Shown here piece after piece: positions 6,891 through 8,681 of a stretch of DNA of 8,681 nucleotides. The notes under the pieces are model-generated. The model saw nothing but the letters and a program-made list of their open reading frames with translations. It was not told the origin of the DNA and ran no database searches. Numbering within the stretch: position 1 is the stretch's first letter; every line of letters begins with the position of its first letter. The translations under genes and the position numbers were made by a program. This stretch comes from Cytophagaceae bacterium (GTDB lineage Bacteria > Bacteroidota > Bacteroidia > Cytophagales > Spirosomataceae), in the NCBI GenBank assembly GCA_947461155.1, contig CANHKE010000033.1, positions 1 through 8,681 of the forward strand. The letters run 5' to 3'.

Positions 6891-7678
6891 TTTATCACCG
6901 GATTCAGTGGTGAATCTGCTTTTCGGCCTGGCGCATATCCGGATAACCAGCGCAGACGATCGGCTTCCTGATTTGCATTTTTTGGCTCCATCACCTCTGC
7001 TTCAGCATCCATAAAAATAACAGTCATTACTTCGCGCATCGTATTGGACTCATTTCCAGGTGCGGCATGTAAGGTCCAGCCCATGTGAAACGTCGCATCT
7101 CCCGCTTGCATCGTCTTTTGAGCAACAATGGGAAACTCCTGATCTTTTACGTACTGCGCAATCATCGCCTCCGACTCATCCGAAATGGGCATGGGAGGTA
7201 ATTCTACGCGTTGGGTCCCCGACGCAAAAGTCAGCATCCCCATCCCAGCTTGAATGTCTACCAAAGGCATCCACATCGTTACGGTTTTAGGCGTCTGGAT
7301 AGGCCAATAATATTGATCTTGATGCCATGGGGTCAATCCGCCACCGGGTTCTTTGAATAAAGCCTGATCGTGATACAAGCGGACTTGCTTAACGCCTAGT
7401 AGGTCGGCGGCCAACTGCCCAAATCGCTTGGCTAGGACAAATTCGCGGACCATTGGATCATCCTCCCACAAATTCATCATTTGCAGAAATGCCTTTCCAT
7501 AGGTATCGCGTTCTTCGATCGGTTTTTGCTTGGCTTGGAAATCGGAAGACCAATTTCGAATCGCATGTCGATAAGGGTGCAAGATTTCTTCCGTGACAAC
7601 CTGCGGTAGGTAGATGTGGCCATTTTGCTGAAATTCAGCAATTTGATCAGCAAGTAGTGGGTAATTCGTTGTTAGCAT
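6887..7678 (-). CDS. Phytanoyl-CoA dioxygenase (PhyH) family Fe(II)/2-oxoglutarate oxygenase
   Basis: The 263-residue cytoplasmic protein has no signal peptide. It carries the 2-His-1-carboxylate iron triad of the family: HxD at H119/D121 in PWHQDQYYWP, and the distal H204 in WTLHAAPGN. R215 in TMREVM is placed to bind the 2-oxoglutarate carboxylate. The segment after HxD (TVTMWMPLVDIQAGMGMLTFASGT, about 132-155) is the family's typical strand pair. PhyH enzymes hydroxylate diverse small molecules using O2 and 2-oxoglutarate; bacterial members rarely act on phytanoyl-CoA, so no substrate is claimed. It is transcribed divergently from the AraC-type regulator, whose candidate operators lie between the two genes, so it is the likely regulatory target. 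Its 3' end overlaps the small basic protein gene by 4 bases, with no terminator between them. Confidence 0.9.
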   Translation of the reverse strand: MLTTNYPLLADQIAEFQQNGHIYLPQVVTEEILHPYRHAIRNWSSDFQAKQKPIEERDTYGKAFLQMMNLWEDDPMVREFVLAKRFGQLAADLLGVKQVRLYHDQALFKEPGGGLTPWHQDQYYWPIQTPKTVTMWMPLVDIQAGMGMLTFASGTQRVELPPMPISDESEAMIAQYVKDQEFPIVAQKTMQAGDATFHMGWTLHAAPGNESNTMREVMTVIFMDAEAEVMEPKNANQEADRLRWLSGYAPGRKADSPLNPVIN

Positions 7679-7685
7679 GTTGCAA

Positions 7686-7696
7686 AATTTGACAAA
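7686..7696 (+). repeat. 11-base direct repeat AATTTGACAAA, copy by the dioxygenase start
   Basis: The same 11 bases recur at 7779-7789. This copy lies 7 bases upstream (in the minus sense) of the dioxygenase ATG. Each copy sits directly before the start codon of one of the two divergent genes, within their 5' untranslated or promoter region. Whether it is a protein site or a chance match in AT-rich DNA is unclear. Confidence 0.5.
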
Positions 7697-7718
7697 TAAT
7701 AAGTCACAATCTACCTTA

Positions 7719-7748
7719 AATTTTACCTAAAATAATGCAATTTTACCT
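7719..7748 (+). promoter_or_regulatory. Candidate AraC-type operator: two direct AATTTTACCT half-sites at a 20-base period
   Basis: AATTTTACCT occurs at 7719-7728 and again at 7739-7748, exactly 20 bases apart, so both lie on one face of the helix. AraC-family dimers typically bind direct repeats about 21 bases apart, and an AraC-type gene starts 45 bases downstream. A weaker TACCT occurs at 7712-7716, and an inverted TTAGGTAA at 7773-7780 matches TTACCTAA at 7723-7730. The placement between divergent genes suits control of both. Confidence 0.55.
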
Positions 7749-7772
7749 GATAGCCGTTGGCGGCGAGACCTC

Positions 7773-7780
7773 TTAGGTAA
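7773..7780 (-). promoter_or_regulatory. Inverted copy of the operator core (TTAGGTAA)
   Basis: These 8 bases are the exact reverse complement of TTACCTAA at 7723-7730 within the first operator half-site. It lies 12 bases before the AraC-type start codon and overlaps the 11-base repeat at 7779-7789. A distant, inverted site close to the regulator's own start would suit autorepression, perhaps by looping. This is inference from position only. Confidence 0.35.
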
Positions 7781-7789
7781 TTTGACAAA
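7779..7789 (+). repeat. 11-base direct repeat AATTTGACAAA, copy by the regulator start
   Basis: This is the second copy of the 11 bases at 7686-7696. It ends 3 bases before the AraC-type ATG at 7793, which is closer than a promoter box could normally be, so it would lie in the leader or overlap the translation start region. Confidence 0.5.
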
Positions 7790-7792
7790 ACA

Positions 7793-8680
7793 ATGAAAGC
7801 AAGTTTAGAACATTTAGGCGATTCCACGGGCAGCTCGATCCAACTGAAAGAAGTCATTCAATCGCGTTTCGATGCCCCCTATCATTTTCATCCCGAATGT
7901 GAGTTAACGCTCATTATTTCCGGAACCGGAAAGCGGTTTGTAGGAAATCAAATAACCGATTTCGGACCGGGAGACTTGGTTTTGCTCGGCGAAAACGTGC
8001 CGCATTGTTGGCAAAATCACCGCAAAGACTGGCTAATCGCCGAAGAGTCCACCACAGCCGCTCAGGCGCTAGTGGTGCATTTTAAAAAGGATTTTTTAGG
8101 CCGCGATTTTTTGGCGAAACCGGAATGTGCGGTGCTCCGCCAACTCTTTGATAAGGCTCGGGGAGGCTTATCGATTCAAGGGCCGACGCAAGATCGGGTG
8201 GCTCGTGAGCTGATGCAATTGGCCGAAATGACACCATTCCCGCGCATGCTAGCTTTTTTAAATATTATCCACCAGCTTAGCCAGGCTGGCTCAGATGCGC
8301 AGGTGATTGAATCCAATGATTCCAGTTATGCGCTCTCTTCCGTGGACCTCGAACGCATCAATCGGATTTATGCCTATGTTATTGCGAATTACACGCAAGA
8401 AGTACACTTAGATGAAGTGGCACATTTGGCGAACATGACAGAAACTGCGTTTTGTCGGTACTTTAAAAAAGTCACTAAAAAGACCTTCGTAGAACTCGTG
8501 ACCGAATTTCGCATCAAACATGCCTGTGAATTACTACGGAGTAGCCAATTGAGTATGGCCGAAATCTGCTTTGAAAGTGGTTTTGGCAACCTTTCACACT
8601 TTAACAAACAGTTTAAGCAGTACATGAATGAAACCCCGCTGCAGTACCGCAAATTAGTACGCGAATGGCAGGTGGGGTAA
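7793..8680 (+). CDS. AraC-family transcriptional regulator with N-terminal cupin sensor domain
   Basis: The 295-residue protein has the usual two-part layout. Residues about 20-100 form a cupin-like effector domain: YHFHPECELTLIISGTGKRF (30-49), FGPGDLVLLGENVPHCW (57-73). This HFHPE type is common in regulators of carbohydrate or small-molecule genes. Residues about 185-290 are the AraC DNA-binding domain with two helix-turn-helix units: VHLDEVAHLANMTETAFCRY (204-223) and SMAEICFESGFGNLSHFNKQ (254-273), closing with the conserved TPLQYRK (281-287). Its length and ending are normal, and the gene is complete one base before the window's right edge. The start is supported by the full cupin domain that follows. 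It is divergent from the PhyH-family dioxygenase across 114 bases that hold the candidate direct-repeat operator. The likely role is local regulator of that gene and of itself; the ligand is unknown. Confidence 0.93.
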   Translation: MKASLEHLGDSTGSSIQLKEVIQSRFDAPYHFHPECELTLIISGTGKRFVGNQITDFGPGDLVLLGENVPHCWQNHRKDWLIAEESTTAAQALVVHFKKDFLGRDFLAKPECAVLRQLFDKARGGLSIQGPTQDRVARELMQLAEMTPFPRMLAFLNIIHQLSQAGSDAQVIESNDSSYALSSVDLERINRIYAYVIANYTQEVHLDEVAHLANMTETAFCRYFKKVTKKTFVELVTEFRIKHACELLRSSQLSMAEICFESGFGNLSHFNKQFKQYMNETPLQYRKLVREWQVG

Positions 8681-8681
8681 A

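Noticed and set aside
7753..7764. Small GCCG-TTGG-CGGC hairpin between the divergent genes
   Set aside because: A 4-bp stem is too short to support a regulatory RNA or terminator; recorded only as a GC-rich patch within the operator region.
8389..8652. 87-codon minus-strand frame opposite the regulator's DNA-binding domain
   Set aside because: The plus strand encodes a canonical AraC domain here; the opposite frame is a by-product.

Overview
The window looks like chromosomal DNA of a member of the Bacteroidota, most likely the order Cytophagales. Three observations suggest this. No start codon has a convincing Shine-Dalgarno sequence. There is a very large secreted ThuA / sugar-dehydrogenase / PKD / cytochrome c protein of a type I associate with Cytophagales. 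The remaining proteins (Uup-type ABC-F ATPase, exported dienelactone hydrolase, AraC regulator with a PhyH dioxygenase) also resemble members from this group. The assignment rests on protein character, not on a marker gene. No rRNA, tRNA, CRISPR array, transposase or phage gene was seen.

Layout. Positions 2-2290 (+) hold a tight gene string: the 3' end of tatC, a complete Uup-like ABC-F ATPase and a small VF530 (DUF2132) protein, with gaps of 6 and 3 bases, closed by a strong hairpin terminator at 2292-2317. Positions 2329-2411 hold two inverted REP-like hairpins sharing a core sequence, in the convergent gap before the next gene. Positions 2416-5784 (-) encode a 1122-residue exported modular protein: signal peptide, ThuA-like domain, glucose/sorbosone-dehydrogenase-type beta-propeller, PKD domain, Ig-like linker, monohaem cytochrome c and a CBM6-like C-terminal domain. 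Positions 5866-6890 (+) hold an exported dienelactone-hydrolase-family protein, whose stop codon overlaps the start of a 63-residue exported basic protein. Positions 6887-7678 (-) hold a phytanoyl-CoA-dioxygenase-family enzyme that overlaps that small gene tail to tail on a shared TTAA. Positions 7793-8680 (+) hold a complete AraC-type regulator, divergent from the dioxygenase.

How the genes may work together. The first block is housekeeping (protein export, ribosome-associated ATPase). The middle block is an envelope-facing oxidative and hydrolytic set. The modular protein has the parts to bind a carbohydrate, oxidise it and pass electrons to a covalently attached haem, and the neighbouring hydrolase is also exported. 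The AraC/PhyH pair looks like a self-contained regulator-target module. Its 114-base intergenic region carries a 10-base direct repeat with a 20-base period and an inverted copy of the repeat core, which is a good candidate AraC operator. The most unusual items are the one-polypeptide dehydrogenase-cytochrome fusion, the operator architecture and the inverted REP-like pair.
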